From contig JAISZZ010000191.1 of NCBI GenBank assembly GCA_031284385.1, forward strand, positions 1 through 27,635: a stretch of 27,635 nucleotides of DNA. Reading direction: 5' to 3'. Shown here in pieces: positions 1 through 8,326 of this stretch. A program made the translations under genes and the position numbers. The notes beneath the pieces are model-generated. The model had not been told where the DNA came from and did no database searches. It worked only from the letters and a program-made list of their open reading frames with translations. This DNA is from Treponema sp. Its GTDB lineage: Bacteria; Spirochaetota; Spirochaetia; Treponematales; Breznakiellaceae. Numbering within the stretch: position 1 is the first letter of the stretch; every line of letters starts with the position of its first letter.

Positions 1-72
1 TTCCCTAAGGCGGCGGCTTATGCGTTTGCGCCTCCCGTATTCTATGTCAGTAAACATTTGTTGTGTTTTCAT
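1..72 (-). mobile_element. IS5-like transposase, N-terminus only (runs off left edge)
   Basis: The minus strand is open for 24 codons from an ATG at 72 to the window edge. The peptide reads MKTQQMFTDIEYGRRKR and continues with ISRR. An opening of the form FTDIEYxxRKxxxxR is what I recall for IS5-family DDE transposases, so this is probably the start of an insertion sequence lying mostly outside the window. A GGATGGGA stretch lies just upstream of the ATG and could serve as ribosome-binding site. The outer end of the element should lie between 73 and purB; its boundary cannot be fixed here, but the 55-bp block at 121-175 is a candidate for part of it. Only 24 residues are visible, so the family call is moderate. 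Confidence 0.55.
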
Positions 73-120
73 GCTTCCCATCCTACTACTTATTCCCGAT
101 TTAATCAGTGCTTCCTTAGG

Positions 121-175
121 TTTTTGTTTCTGGACAACCGTCCATTTTCGGCTAGATTAATTATTAGGCAATGCG
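121..175 (+). repeat. 55-bp block shared with leuB upstream region (copy A)
   Basis: This block matches 15297-15351 at 52 of 55 positions with no gaps. It contains CGGCTAGATTAATTATTAGG and ends in GGCAATGCG. It finishes 29 bases before the TATAAT box of purB. The other copy stands 28 bases before the TATAAT box of leuB. Outside the 55 bp the two flanks do not match. It could be a shared regulatory site or the end of the insertion sequence whose transposase starts at 72. Confidence 0.8.
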
Positions 176-180
176 CTCTG

Positions 181-210
181 TTGCGCGTAGGTTTATTGTT
201 GTAATATAAT
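181..210 (+). promoter_or_regulatory. purB promoter, close to the start codon
   Basis: A perfect TATAAT lies at 205-210, with TTGCGC at 181-186 and an 18-base spacer. Transcription would begin near 216-218, and the purB ATG is at 220. No Shine-Dalgarno sequence can be seen, so the mRNA would have a leader of only a few bases or none. Confidence 0.5.
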
Positions 211-219
211 TTGGTTATT

Positions 220-1656
220 ATGACGCAGGAACGTTCAATTTTTCAAAATATTTCGCCGCTGGATCATAGATACTCACTTTCTGAGAGCGAAGTGTTTCAC
301 GGGGTGAGCGGCTGGCTTTCTGAAGATGCCGCGATACAAGCCTGTCTGAAGGCCGAGATCGCTCTGGTATCCGCCCATTTGCGTGTAAGGGGCAGGCTTA
401 CAGATGAGTCGCGCCGGCAGCTTGACCAAGCCGCCGGCGAAGTTACGCCGGATGAAGTGTATTACGAGGAAGAGAAAACCCACCACAATATACGCGCTCT
501 GGTAAACACGCTTAAAAGAAAAATGCCGGACGAATTCAAGCCGCTGGTTCATTTGGGGGCAACAAGTGTGGATATACTGGATACGAGCTTGGCTTACCGC
601 ATGAAAGGGGTAACGGATGCTGTTACACTGCCTGCCTTGCGTAAATTGGAACTATTGCTCTGCGATTTTGCTGGACGTGAGGCGGAAACTCCGCAGGCGG
701 GGCGTACTCATGGACAATTCGCCGTGCCTATCACGCTGGGTTTCGCTATGGCGGAGTATGTTTCGCGGCTTGGCAAGTCGATACTGGAGATTGAGCGGCT
801 TGCCGGCGCGTTAAAGGGCAAACTTGCCGGTGCGGTGGGCGCGTACAATGCCGTCAGCATGATTACTCCTGATCCTGAGGCGCTTGAGCGATTTTATCTT
901 GCTGAACTGGGGCTTGAGCCATCGGAACATTCGACACAGCTTGTCGAGCCTGAGTACCTGCTGCGGCTTTTGCTTGAAATGAATACCGCGTTTGGTATCC
1001 TAGCAAACCTCGCGGACGATCTGCGGCACTTGCAGCGCAGCGAAATCGCGGAACTGCGCGAGGGTTTTTCCGGCGAGCAAGTCGGCTCGTCAACCATGCC
1101 GCAAAAACGCAATCCTTGGAACAGCGAACACGTAAAAAGTCTATGGAAAGCGTTTATGCCTCGCGTGGTAAGTTTTTACATGGACCAGATCAGCGAACAC
1201 CAGCGCGACTTGTCCAATTCCGCTAGTCAGCGCTTTATAGCGGACTATGTTTGTGGTTTTTGTATGGCCGTTTCGCGCATGAGCGCTGTCATCAAAAGTC
1301 TTGCCGTTGACCGTGAGCGGCTGTTACACAATTTGAACGGCGGGGGGGGCGGTATTGCAGGGGGGGTGATGGCCGAACCGGCCTACATCCTGCTGGCCGA
1401 AAGCGGTGAAAGCGATGCCCACGAAATAATACGCCGCGTAACGCTTGCCGCGGAACGGGACAGTTTAAGTTTTTCACAGGCTCTCCGGCGTGAAGACGCG
1501 GTATTCCGGCGTATAAGCGCTAAAATGCGGGAACTTGGCATAATAAATGACGAAAATGATGCCCTGTCTTTTTTTGAAAACCCATGCCGTTACAGCGGTC
1601 TAGCCGTTGAAAAAGCAAAGTCCATAGCCGCAAAGTACAAAAAACTTATGGAGTAG
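220..1656 (+). CDS. purB: Adenylosuccinate lyase
   Basis: This 478-residue protein is a fumarase/aspartase-superfamily lyase. It should convert SAICAR to AICAR and adenylosuccinate to AMP in cytoplasmic purine synthesis. The family signature GSSTMPQKRNP is at residues 289-299. THHN is at 87-90, and the THG motif that carries a catalytic histidine is near 163-165. The QHRDLSNSASQRF stretch is typical of PurB rather than of argininosuccinate lyase or fumarase. I prefer the ATG at 220; an in-frame TTG at 211 touches the -10 box and cannot be translated from the predicted transcript. No Shine-Dalgarno sequence is visible. A G8 and a G7 run (1342-1349, 1360-1366) encode a glycine-rich stretch and are possible mutation or sequencing-error spots. 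The gene stands alone. Confidence 0.93.
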   Translation: MTQERSIFQNISPLDHRYSLSESEVFHGVSGWLSEDAAIQACLKAEIALVSAHLRVRGRLTDESRRQLDQAAGEVTPDEVYYEEEKTHHNIRALVNTLKRKMPDEFKPLVHLGATSVDILDTSLAYRMKGVTDAVTLPALRKLELLLCDFAGREAETPQAGRTHGQFAVPITLGFAMAEYVSRLGKSILEIERLAGALKGKLAGAVGAYNAVSMITPDPEALERFYLAELGLEPSEHSTQLVEPEYLLRLLLEMNTAFGILANLADDLRHLQRSEIAELREGFSGEQVGSSTMPQKRNPWNSEHVKSLWKAFMPRVVSFYMDQISEHQRDLSNSASQRFIADYVCGFCMAVSRMSAVIKSLAVDRERLLHNLNGGGGGIAGGVMAEPAYILLAESGESDAHEIIRRVTLAAERDSLSFSQALRREDAVFRRISAKMRELGIINDENDALSFFENPCRYSGLAVEKAKSIAAKYKKLME

Positions 1657-1661
1657 AGTCC

Positions 1662-1707
1662 CCGCGAATTACACGAATTAATGCAATATAGCTAGCGTGA
1701 TTCGCGG
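1662..1707. repeat. Hairpin repeat with CGCGAATTACACGAATTA core, copy 1
   Basis: The arms CCGCGAAT (1662-1669) and ATTCGCGG (1700-1707) pair perfectly. The core CGCGAATTACACGAATTA recurs at 27476-27493, where it is also the left arm of an inverted repeat. This copy begins five bases after the purB stop codon. It could end or protect the purB transcript, but no T-run follows it. Confidence 0.7.
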
Positions 1708-1923
1708 CGGGAAACAGAGGACTGGGGTTTCGCGTGAGCAGCCGAAAATGTTCTTTCAGCGAAGGTTACCTATGTATAAATGAGCGTAGACCGTCGATGT
1801 ATACGCTGTCCTTTCACCGATATAGTCAGGGCTTGAAAAAATCCATGATGTATATAAAAATAGAAAAAGTTGTAGTTTATTGCGGCGGTTTCGACTATTG
1901 CCAGTTAACCGCCTATTTTATGA

Positions 1924-2042
1924 GTTGTCCAGAAATCAGTTTTCAGGCAATTGACACTAAAAACGGCAAAACACGCAGCGTACCGCACAGCGTTTGTGAG
2001 ATTTGAGCGGTTGCCGCAGGTTGTTAGCAAGTCCACTGTTAA
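1924..2042 (+). repeat. Palindromic interspersed element, copy R1 (diverged)
   Basis: This is a degenerate copy of the element also seen at about 4104-4232, 21741-21855 and 25258-25380. Shared blocks include AAAAACGGCAAAAC, the CACAGCGTTTG stretch and the end CAAGTCCACTGTTAA. Its 5' hairpin is decayed. The copy ends exactly at the AAGGG ribosome-binding site of livJ, in the same orientation as the gene. Confidence 0.65.
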
Positions 2043-2051
2043 GGGAATGTT

Positions 2052-3209
2052 ATGAAGCGTTTTTTTAGAGCTTTAACTGCGGTGGCGGTGGTTGCGCTGG
2101 CTGCCACGGGGTGTTCAAAAAAGAATCCCGCCCAATCAGACACTATCAAAATCGGCGTTTTCGAACCGCTGACTGGAGCCAACGCAGGCGGTGGCGTGAT
2201 CGAACTTGAAGGCATCAAACTTGCGAACAAGCTGTATCCTGAAGTTACGACGGGCGATAAAACATACAAAGTGGAACTTGCCATCGTTGATAATAAGTCT
2301 GACAAGGTAGAGGCGGCAAACGCCGTCCAGCGTCTTATCACCGGCAGCAAAGTACCGGTCATACTCGGATCGTGGGGGTCGCCGCTTTCGATAGCGGGCG
2401 GCGAGGTTGCGAAAGATGTCGGTGTCCCGGTAATCGGTCTTTCATGCACAAATCCGCTTGTTACTGTGGGGAATGACTGGTATTTTCGCGTATGCTTCAT
2501 AGATCCGTTTCAGGGGAGTGTGATGGCGAACTATGCGTTCAAAGAACTTAACGCTAAAAACGCCGTCATTGTGCGGGAAATTTCAAATGATTATTCCGTG
2601 GGACTCGCTAAATATTTTAGCGACAAATTTATCGAATTAACCAGTAATCCAAACTCAATCCTGATGACAATAGACTACAACACCGGCGATCATGACTTTT
2701 CCGCCCAACTTACGCATTTTAAGGCGCTTAATCCCGATGTAATATTCGCGCCCGGCAACTTTACAGAATTCGCACTTGTGATCAAGCAGGCACGGGACAT
2801 TGGTATAACTACGCCGTTTATAGGTGGCGATACATGGGAAACACCAGAATTCGTGGACATAGGAGCAGACCGTGTTGAAGGGGCAGTGTTCTCATCCTTC
2901 TATGATCCTAGCGTGGCGGTCAATGGCGTGGCCGAAACATTTCTAGCCGAGTATACCGCCGAATACAATAAAACCCCAGCCGCAGTAACAGCGCTCGGCT
3001 TTGATGGTTATATACTTGCGCTCGATGCGATAAAACGCGCCGGCTCAACCGATCCCGCTGCTATACGCGATGCTATAGCAGCTACCCGCGGCTTTGAGGG
3101 CGTAACTGGAATGGTAACTCTTGATGCCAACGGGGACGCGACAAAGCCCGTGTTCATAAAAGAAGTTCAGGACGGCGCATTCGTGTTCAAATCCATAGTT
3201 GTTCCGTAA
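2052..3209 (+). CDS. livJ: Branched-chain amino-acid ABC transporter, substrate-binding lipoprotein
   Basis: This 385-residue protein starts with a lipoprotein signal peptide; the lipobox LAATGC puts the lipidated cysteine at residue 21. The mature part begins TIKIGVFEPLTGANAGGG and has the two-lobed type I periplasmic-binding layout of LivJ/Leu-Ile-Val binding proteins. It should capture branched-chain amino acids, or a related small ligand, outside the inner membrane and deliver them to LivHM. AAGGG at 2041-2045 is a clear ribosome-binding site. The stop codon overlaps the start of livH by one base (TAATG), so the two are translationally coupled. The ligand cannot be told from sequence; amides and urea are also carried by this family. 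Confidence 0.9.
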   Translation: MKRFFRALTAVAVVALAATGCSKKNPAQSDTIKIGVFEPLTGANAGGGVIELEGIKLANKLYPEVTTGDKTYKVELAIVDNKSDKVEAANAVQRLITGSKVPVILGSWGSPLSIAGGEVAKDVGVPVIGLSCTNPLVTVGNDWYFRVCFIDPFQGSVMANYAFKELNAKNAVIVREISNDYSVGLAKYFSDKFIELTSNPNSILMTIDYNTGDHDFSAQLTHFKALNPDVIFAPGNFTEFALVIKQARDIGITTPFIGGDTWETPEFVDIGADRVEGAVFSSFYDPSVAVNGVAETFLAEYTAEYNKTPAAVTALGFDGYILALDAIKRAGSTDPAAIRDAIAATRGFEGVTGMVTLDANGDATKPVFIKEVQDGAFVFKSIVVP

Positions 3210-4105
3210 TGATGACCGGAAGCATTTTTTTACAGCATATTTCTAACGCCATCTCTCTTGGCAGCCTTTATGCGCTCATAGCCATTGGGTATACGATGGT
3301 ATACGGGATACTCAGACTTAGCAACTTTGCCCATGGTGATGTGGTCATGCTCGGCGCGTACATTTCATTTTACTGTACGACTTTTTTTCTAGTGCCATGG
3401 TGGGCGGGTTTTATCATCGCACTCGGCCTTACGGGGCTTTTTGGCATAGTGCTTGAGCGTACCGCATACAAGCCGTTGCGTTCGTCCCCGAAAATTTCAA
3501 TAATGATAAGCGCGATAGGGGCATCATTCCTGATGGAAAATCTAGCCATCATGATTTTTGGCGGCAGGCCGAAAGGTTTTACCATTCCAGAAATATTTGA
3601 CCATTCCGTAAAGCTTGGGCCGGTAAGCCTTTCAACAGTGAGTCTTGTAATACCGGTGTTGACTGCTTTTCTGCTTGCTGTACTGCTGTTCATTGTGTAT
3701 AAAACAAAGATCGGAATGGCGATGCGGGCGTTGTCCACAGACCTCACCGCAGCGCGTCTTATGGCGATAGATGTAGACAAGATAGTTTCGTTCACGTTCG
3801 GAACAGGTTCCGTGCTTGCCGCCATAGGCGGTGTTATGTGGGCGACAAAATACCCTCAACTTAACCCCACAATGGGGATGGTACCCGGCCTTAAATGCTT
3901 TATCACCGCAGTTATAGGCGGCATAGGAAACATATATGGGGCAGTGTTAGGCGGCATTCTGCTCGGGTTTATCGAAATTATGACGATAGCTTTTCTGCCT
4001 TCGCTGACCGGTTACCGCGATGCTTTTGCATTCATCATGCTGATAATAGTTTTGATGCTTAAGCCTTCCGGCTTGCTTGGGGAACATCAGATTGAAAAAG
4101 TTTAA
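3209..4105 (+). CDS. livH: Branched-chain amino-acid ABC transporter permease LivH
   Basis: This 298-residue polytopic inner-membrane protein is one of the two permease subunits of the LIV transporter. Early in the sequence the block SLYALIAIGYTMVYGILRLSNFAHGD is the hallmark of LivH. The KTKIGMAMRALSTD cytoplasmic loop and the AVIGGIGNIYGAVLGG helix near the C-terminus are also typical. Two ATGs are in tandem (3209 and 3212), and the first shares a base with the livJ stop. The next gene, livM, normally abuts livH, but here it is separated by a 142-bp gap filled by an interspersed element. Confidence 0.92.
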   Translation: MMTGSIFLQHISNAISLGSLYALIAIGYTMVYGILRLSNFAHGDVVMLGAYISFYCTTFFLVPWWAGFIIALGLTGLFGIVLERTAYKPLRSSPKISIMISAIGASFLMENLAIMIFGGRPKGFTIPEIFDHSVKLGPVSLSTVSLVIPVLTAFLLAVLLFIVYKTKIGMAMRALSTDLTAARLMAIDVDKIVSFTFGTGSVLAAIGGVMWATKYPQLNPTMGMVPGLKCFITAVIGGIGNIYGAVLGGILLGFIEIMTIAFLPSLTGYRDAFAFIMLIIVLMLKPSGLLGEHQIEKV

Positions 4106-4232
4106 TAGAGTTATTCAAAAACTAAAGGTTTTGAATAACTAACGATAAAAACAGCAAAATGCGGCGAGTTTTACACAGCATTTGCTGCGATTTGGAAGAG
4201 AACTATAAGGTCATTGAACAAGTCCAATAGTT
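4104..4232 (+). repeat. Palindromic interspersed element, copy R2, between livH and livM
   Basis: The 5' stem GTTATTCAAAA (4110-4120) and TTTTGAATAAC (4129-4139) is perfect over 11 bp with an 8-base loop. A second pairing region, CAGCAAAATGC with GCATTTGCTG, lies downstream. The copy ends GAACAAGTCCAATAG, five bases before the ATAAGG ribosome-binding site of livM. Relative to the copy at 21741-21855, the stem shows a paired G:C to A:T change, which supports selection or inheritance of the fold. The position inside a normally compact operon suggests insertion. Confidence 0.85.
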
Positions 4233-4247
4233 ACATAAGGATTGAAC

Positions 4248-5291
4248 ATGAATAAACCGCGTTTATTAACAGCCGCCGCTGTTTTTATTTTCATTGTGTT
4301 TATAGTAATTGCACAAAATACTTTTAGTCCTTTAGTGATGCGGATAATCAACCTTAGCGGAATATACATAATATTAGCGCTCTCGCTGAATCTGCTAAAC
4401 GGTTTTACCGGCTTATTTTCACTTGGACATTCGGGTTTTATGGCGATAGGCGCTTATGTGAGCGCGCTGTTAACGATGCCGCCCTCGCAAAAGGCAATGA
4501 ATTTTTTTCTGAAACCTATCGTCCCATTTCTCGCAAACATAGAAATACCATTCATTCCCGCTCTGATTGCTGCGGGCTCTGCCGCGGCTCTTGCGGGTTT
4601 TTTGATAGGGATGCCGGTGCTGCGACTGCGGGATGACTATCTTGCAATCGTCACGCTGGGATTTTCGGAAATTATCCGTGTCGTTCTCACGAATATGCAG
4701 AGTGTTACAAACGGCGCTATCGGCCTTAAAGGACTGCCAAAACTCGCGTCAACGTATATGATATGGATGCTGGTGATACTAACGATAGTTTTTGTCAACT
4801 CGCTGATACGTTCCAGTTACGGCAGAAAATTCATGGCAATACGTGATAACGAAATCGCGGCGCAAGCGATGGGTATAGATATCACGAAAACAAAAATCGT
4901 AAGTTTTACAATCTCAAGTTTTATTGCCGGCGTGGGCGGGGCGCTGCTCGGTCATTTTATGAACACGATAGACCCTAAAATGTTTACATTCAATTTAACG
5001 TACAATATCATTTTAATAGTCGTGCTTGGCGGGAACGGCAGTATAACCGGTTCATGTATCGCCGCAGTCATTGTAACAATAGCGATGGGTGCGCTCCGTT
5101 TTCTGGACGGCCCGCTTAATTTGATTGTGATCCAGACTCAAGGATTGCCGGGGCTGGGCATGGTGGTATTCAGCGTACTCCTGCTGATTGTCGTGATATA
5201 CCATCAGCATGGGCTTATGGGTAAAAAAGAATTTTCATGGGATGCCGTGCTTGCCATAAAGCAGCAGTTTGTAAAAAAAGGCGGACGCTGA
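4248..5291 (+). CDS. livM: Branched-chain amino-acid ABC transporter permease LivM
   Basis: This 347-residue membrane protein is the second LIV permease. The sequence has the LivM blocks LSLNLLNGFTGLFSLGHSGFMAIGAY near the N-terminus, RLRDDYLAIVTLGFSEIIR in the middle, and VVLGGNGSITGS near the C-terminus. The ATG at 4248 is preferred over the TTG at 4242 because ATAAGG at 4235-4240 is seven bases from it. That ribosome-binding site is just past the end of the inserted element R2. The stop codon overlaps the livG start by one base (TGATG). Confidence 0.92.
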   Translation: MNKPRLLTAAAVFIFIVFIVIAQNTFSPLVMRIINLSGIYIILALSLNLLNGFTGLFSLGHSGFMAIGAYVSALLTMPPSQKAMNFFLKPIVPFLANIEIPFIPALIAAGSAAALAGFLIGMPVLRLRDDYLAIVTLGFSEIIRVVLTNMQSVTNGAIGLKGLPKLASTYMIWMLVILTIVFVNSLIRSSYGRKFMAIRDNEIAAQAMGIDITKTKIVSFTISSFIAGVGGALLGHFMNTIDPKMFTFNLTYNIILIVVLGGNGSITGSCIAAVIVTIAMGALRFLDGPLNLIVIQTQGLPGLGMVVFSVLLLIVVIYHQHGLMGKKEFSWDAVLAIKQQFVKKGGR

Positions 5292-6049
5292 TGCTTGTTT
5301 TAAAGAATGTTACGGTGCAGTTTGGCGGGCTTACCGCCGTTGATAATTTTTCGATAAAGGTTGGCGACAACGAAATTACCGGGCTCATCGGGCCTAACGG
5401 CGCGGGCAAGACAACTATATTCAACGTTATAACCGGAGTTTACGCGCCTTCAAGTGGAAGTGTTTTTTTTAACGGTAAAAAAATTTCAGGCAAGCTGCCG
5501 CACAAGATAACTGAGGCGGGAATAGCTCGCACATTTCAAAACATCAGGCTTTTTAGCGAGATGACTGTTTTAGAAAATATCATGGTCGCGGCAAACCTGC
5601 ACAACAATTCATCGGTGGCCGTTTCCGTACTGCGTCTGCCGCGTTACCTGGCGCGTGAAAAAAAATCTCGCGAGATGTCCCGCGACCTTTTAGACTCGGT
5701 AGGACTGTTGGAAAATGAGAACGACAGCGCGGTATCGCTTCCTTATGGCAAGCAGCGCCGTCTTGAAATAGTTCGCGCTCTTGCGACTCAGCCTAAACTG
5801 CTTCTGCTTGATGAGCCGGCAGCCGGCATGAATCCGCAGGAATCCCGCGATTTAATGGATTTTATTTTGAGTGTGCGCGAAAAATACAACATTGCCGTCC
5901 TGCTGATTGAACACCATATGCAGGTTGCAATGGGAATCTGCGAACGGCTCTATGTACTTGAATACGGTGTTACAATCGCGGAGGGTGCGCCGCGTGAAAT
6001 ACAACAAAACAAAAAAGTGATAGAAGCGTATTTAGGCGCGGGAGAATAA
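5291..6049 (+). CDS. livG: Branched-chain amino-acid ABC transporter ATP-binding protein LivG
   Basis: This 252-residue ABC ATPase powers the LIV importer from the cytoplasmic face. Walker A GPNGAGKT is at residues 34-41 and AGIARTFQNIRLF, a LivG hallmark, is near 76-88. The signature is the variant LPYGKQRRLEI at 150-160, followed by Walker B LLLLDEPAAG at about 170-179 and the switch histidine in LLIEHHM. The ATG shares one base with the livM stop, and AAGGCGG just upstream can act as ribosome-binding site. The reading frame is open further upstream, but those codons lie inside livM. Confidence 0.92.
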   Translation: MLVLKNVTVQFGGLTAVDNFSIKVGDNEITGLIGPNGAGKTTIFNVITGVYAPSSGSVFFNGKKISGKLPHKITEAGIARTFQNIRLFSEMTVLENIMVAANLHNNSSVAVSVLRLPRYLAREKKSREMSRDLLDSVGLLENENDSAVSLPYGKQRRLEIVRALATQPKLLLLDEPAAGMNPQESRDLMDFILSVREKYNIAVLLIEHHMQVAMGICERLYVLEYGVTIAEGAPREIQQNKKVIEAYLGAGE

Positions 6050-6053
6050 AGGC

Positions 6054-6758
6054 GTGCTGACATTAAAGAATTTATCGGTATACTACGGCGGAATACACGC
6101 ATTGCGAGGCGTTGACATCGAAGTCGCAGATGGCAAAATTATTGCATTGATAGGCGCTAACGGTGCGGGTAAGAGTACAATACTAAACAGTATTGCCGGT
6201 TTGGTAAAAAGTTCAGGCGATATTATTTGGAACGGCGACAACATATCTGGGCTTGACACAAAATACATAATCTCATCCGGCCTTGTTCTCGTGCCGGAAG
6301 GACGCCATGTTTTTCCAAATTTGACGGTTTACGAAAATTTGAGCCTTGGCGCGTATTTTCGTAAAGACGCGGCGGGAGTTAAGCGTGATATGGAACGCTG
6401 CTTTGAGCTGTTTCCCCGCCTTAAAGAATGCATACGCCAGAGTGCGGGGACACTTTCTGGCGGGGAACAACAGATGTTGGCCGTAGGGCGCGGCCTGATG
6501 GCAAGTCCGCGTCTTCTGATGCTGGACGAGCCTTCGTTGGGGCTGTCTCCGCTCGTTTCAAAAATGATATTTGAAATTATACGCGAAATAAATAAAAATG
6601 GAACGACAGTTTTATTGATTGAACAAAACGCTCACGCCGCCCTTGATATTGCGGATTACGCATATGTTCTGGAAACCGGAGTTATAACTATGCGGGATAC
6701 GGGAAAAGCGCTTTTAATCGATGACCGCGTGCGGAAGGCGTATCTTGGTAAAAGTTGA
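6054..6758 (+). CDS. livF: Branched-chain amino-acid ABC transporter ATP-binding protein LivF
   Basis: This 234-residue protein is the second ATPase of the LIV importer. Walker A GANGAGKS is at residues 34-41, LVPEGRHVFPNLTVYENL follows at about 79-96, the ABC signature LSGGEQQ is at 134-140, and Walker B LLMLDEPSLGL comes after. The start is a GTG four bases after the livG stop, with GGAG at 6041-6044 upstream. The 3' end overlaps the start of the following lipoprotein gene. Confidence 0.92.
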   Translation: MLTLKNLSVYYGGIHALRGVDIEVADGKIIALIGANGAGKSTILNSIAGLVKSSGDIIWNGDNISGLDTKYIISSGLVLVPEGRHVFPNLTVYENLSLGAYFRKDAAGVKRDMERCFELFPRLKECIRQSAGTLSGGEQQMLAVGRGLMASPRLLMLDEPSLGLSPLVSKMIFEIIREINKNGTTVLLIEQNAHAALDIADYAYVLETGVITMRDTGKALLIDDRVRKAYLGKS

Positions 6759-8004
6759 ACAGACGTTGAAATTTAAATATATTTTTTTATTGTTATTATT
6801 TTTTTTAATATCAGCCTGTTCGGAATTTGAAGATAAGGCGGCTGTCCTATTGACAGACAGGCCGGAATTCGCGTTTTACGCAGAACAGTTTAATTTTAAT
6901 CAGGATAAATATAAAATTGAAGTTATATATAAAAACAATGTTGCCGAAGACATTTATGACAAAAATAATGTTCCCGATATAATTGCCGGAAGCTGGCTGA
7001 AGAGCGCCGCGACTCTTAAAAATTGGCGAAATCTTACTTTCCTTTTTAAGGAAAATCCTGAATTGGAAAAAAGTTTTTATCCAGCTCTTCTTGCTCTGGG
7101 AAAATTCGATAAAAAACAATATCTTGTGCCGGTATCTTTTAATCTTCCGGTGATTGTTTTTTCTGAAAATAATTCACAGTTAATATCTAATTCAGTTACA
7201 ATCGAGTTAGAAGAAATAAAAAAACTTGGAAAAGATTTTAATGAGGAAAAAAATAAAATTTATACGAGGATAGGTTTTTCACCGTTATGGAACAATTTTC
7301 TTTTTGAAATAGCGACAATTTTTAATGTTTCTTTCAAAGAAGACAGTCCTCTATATTGGAATGAGGAGGCGCTTTCGGAAGCTGTTTTATATGCGCGTAA
7401 CTGGGTTGATGAAAACGGCGGGCTGAAAGCTGAAGATGATTTTTATTACAAATATTTTTTTGATACTCTTTCAAAACTTGTAACTGCAAATCGTATTCTA
7501 TTTGCGTATATGAAAAGCTCTGATTTTTTTACTATGCCGCCTGAAACACTGGCCAACATGGATTTTCGTATGCTGTCGGGCAGCGGTTTAATTCCCGTGT
7601 CGGAAAGTTCGGTGTACTATGGCCTGCATAAAAAGGGCAGGGCAAAAAGCGCCGCCCGCGCATTCACTGTCTGGTTTTTTAACGAGGATACGCAGCAGCT
7701 TTTGCTCGCTAAAAGCCGTGAAAAACATCTTACCGATACGATTTTTGGCATTGCCAATGGATTCTCCGCCATAAACACCGTGAACGAAAATATTTTTCCA
7801 ATTTATTATCCAACTCTTTTGGGGCATATGCCACCCGCCGGCCAGCTTGCTGTCCCGAATATTTTACCCAAAAACTGGATAGAAATTAAAGAGCGTGTCG
7901 TAATCCCATACCTGCGGGATGCCAGCCGTTCCACAAATACAATGCCGCTCAAACAACGATTGAATGACTGGCTGCGCATTCATAACAGTTTTCTTGTCAA
8001 ATGA
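6745..8004 (+). CDS. Solute-binding lipoprotein (family 1-like), attached to the liv operon
   Basis: This protein has about 419 residues from a TTG start at 6745, which has GGAAGG at 6733-6738 six bases upstream and lies inside livF. Another TTG at 6766 is possible. A hydrophobic segment ends in the lipobox LISAC, with the cysteine at residue 25. The body (VLLTDRPEFAFYAEQFN, then YLVPVSFNLPVIVF, then ARAFTVWFFNEDTQQLL) resembles family 1 extracellular solute-binding proteins of ABC sugar importers, not LivJ. No permease of that class is nearby. The first two thirds is much more AT-rich than the liv genes, with many AAA, AAT and TTT codons, while the end returns to normal composition. The ligand is unknown. 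It could be a second binding protein for the liv system or an unrelated sensor. Confidence 0.72.
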   Translation: MVKVEQTLKFKYIFLLLLFFLISACSEFEDKAAVLLTDRPEFAFYAEQFNFNQDKYKIEVIYKNNVAEDIYDKNNVPDIIAGSWLKSAATLKNWRNLTFLFKENPELEKSFYPALLALGKFDKKQYLVPVSFNLPVIVFSENNSQLISNSVTIELEEIKKLGKDFNEEKNKIYTRIGFSPLWNNFLFEIATIFNVSFKEDSPLYWNEEALSEAVLYARNWVDENGGLKAEDDFYYKYFFDTLSKLVTANRILFAYMKSSDFFTMPPETLANMDFRMLSGSGLIPVSESSVYYGLHKKGRAKSAARAFTVWFFNEDTQQLLLAKSREKHLTDTIFGIANGFSAINTVNENIFPIYYPTLLGHMPPAGQLAVPNILPKNWIEIKERVVIPYLRDASRSTNTMPLKQRLNDWLRIHNSFLVK

Positions 8005-8173
8005 ACCTTCCTGCTCTGAAACCGCACGTGTGTGGCAAACGTTTTGGCAGGGTATTTATGCCCAACTGTTGTTGTTAACCGGATGCCTCCCCGCGTTCCC
8101 GTGAATGACCCGCCCCACCGCCTTGCGTTCCTGCACGGTATTCTTCAGGTGGGTTTATACCGAACTTTCGTGC

Positions 8174-8208
8174 CGTCTACAGACTCGCCTGTAGACGAGC
8201 CTACAGGC
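8174..8208 (+). promoter_or_regulatory. Three-arm alternating inverted repeat
   Basis: CGTCTACAG (8174-8182) pairs perfectly with CTGTAGACG (8189-8197). GCCTGTAG (8187-8194) also pairs perfectly with CTACAGGC (8201-8208). The middle arm is shared, so only one hairpin can form at a time, and the CTACAG arms begin 24 bases apart with CTGTAG midway. This geometry recalls attenuators or binding-site arrays. It lies about 170 bp after the solute-binding gene and upstream of the next predicted promoter, so its role is unclear. Confidence 0.5.
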
Positions 8209-8326
8209 AGCGAAGTGCTAACGGACCTGATATGTGAAGTCCAGCACTTTTTATATTTTTATTCGCAGTGGAGGCTTAATACCCCGCCGCTCTGCGGCGG
8301 AGAAGTTGATTTCCATGTGATCATTC

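Larger units (their letters stand above)
1657..2051. other. Gene-free gap between purB and livJ
   Basis: This gap of about 395 bp holds the hairpin repeat at 1662-1707 and a diverged copy of the four-member palindromic element at 1924-2042. A reading frame at 1734-2006 overlaps the second repeat and has no homology that I recognise, so I do not call it a gene. No convincing promoter with proper spacing was found for livJ. TTGAAA at 1833 and TATAAA at 1853 are only 14 bases apart. Confidence 0.6.

Noticed and set aside
1342..1366. G8 and G7 runs in purB as phase-variation tracts
   Set aside because: The frame is intact, purB is expected to be a housekeeping gene, and runs of this length are only mildly unstable.
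1833..1858. TTGAAA...TATAAA as livJ promoter
   Set aside because: The spacer is 14 bases, too short for a normal sigma-70 promoter.
1734..2006. 90-residue open frame before livJ
   Set aside because: It overlaps the palindromic element, has no ribosome-binding site, and the peptide resembles nothing I know.
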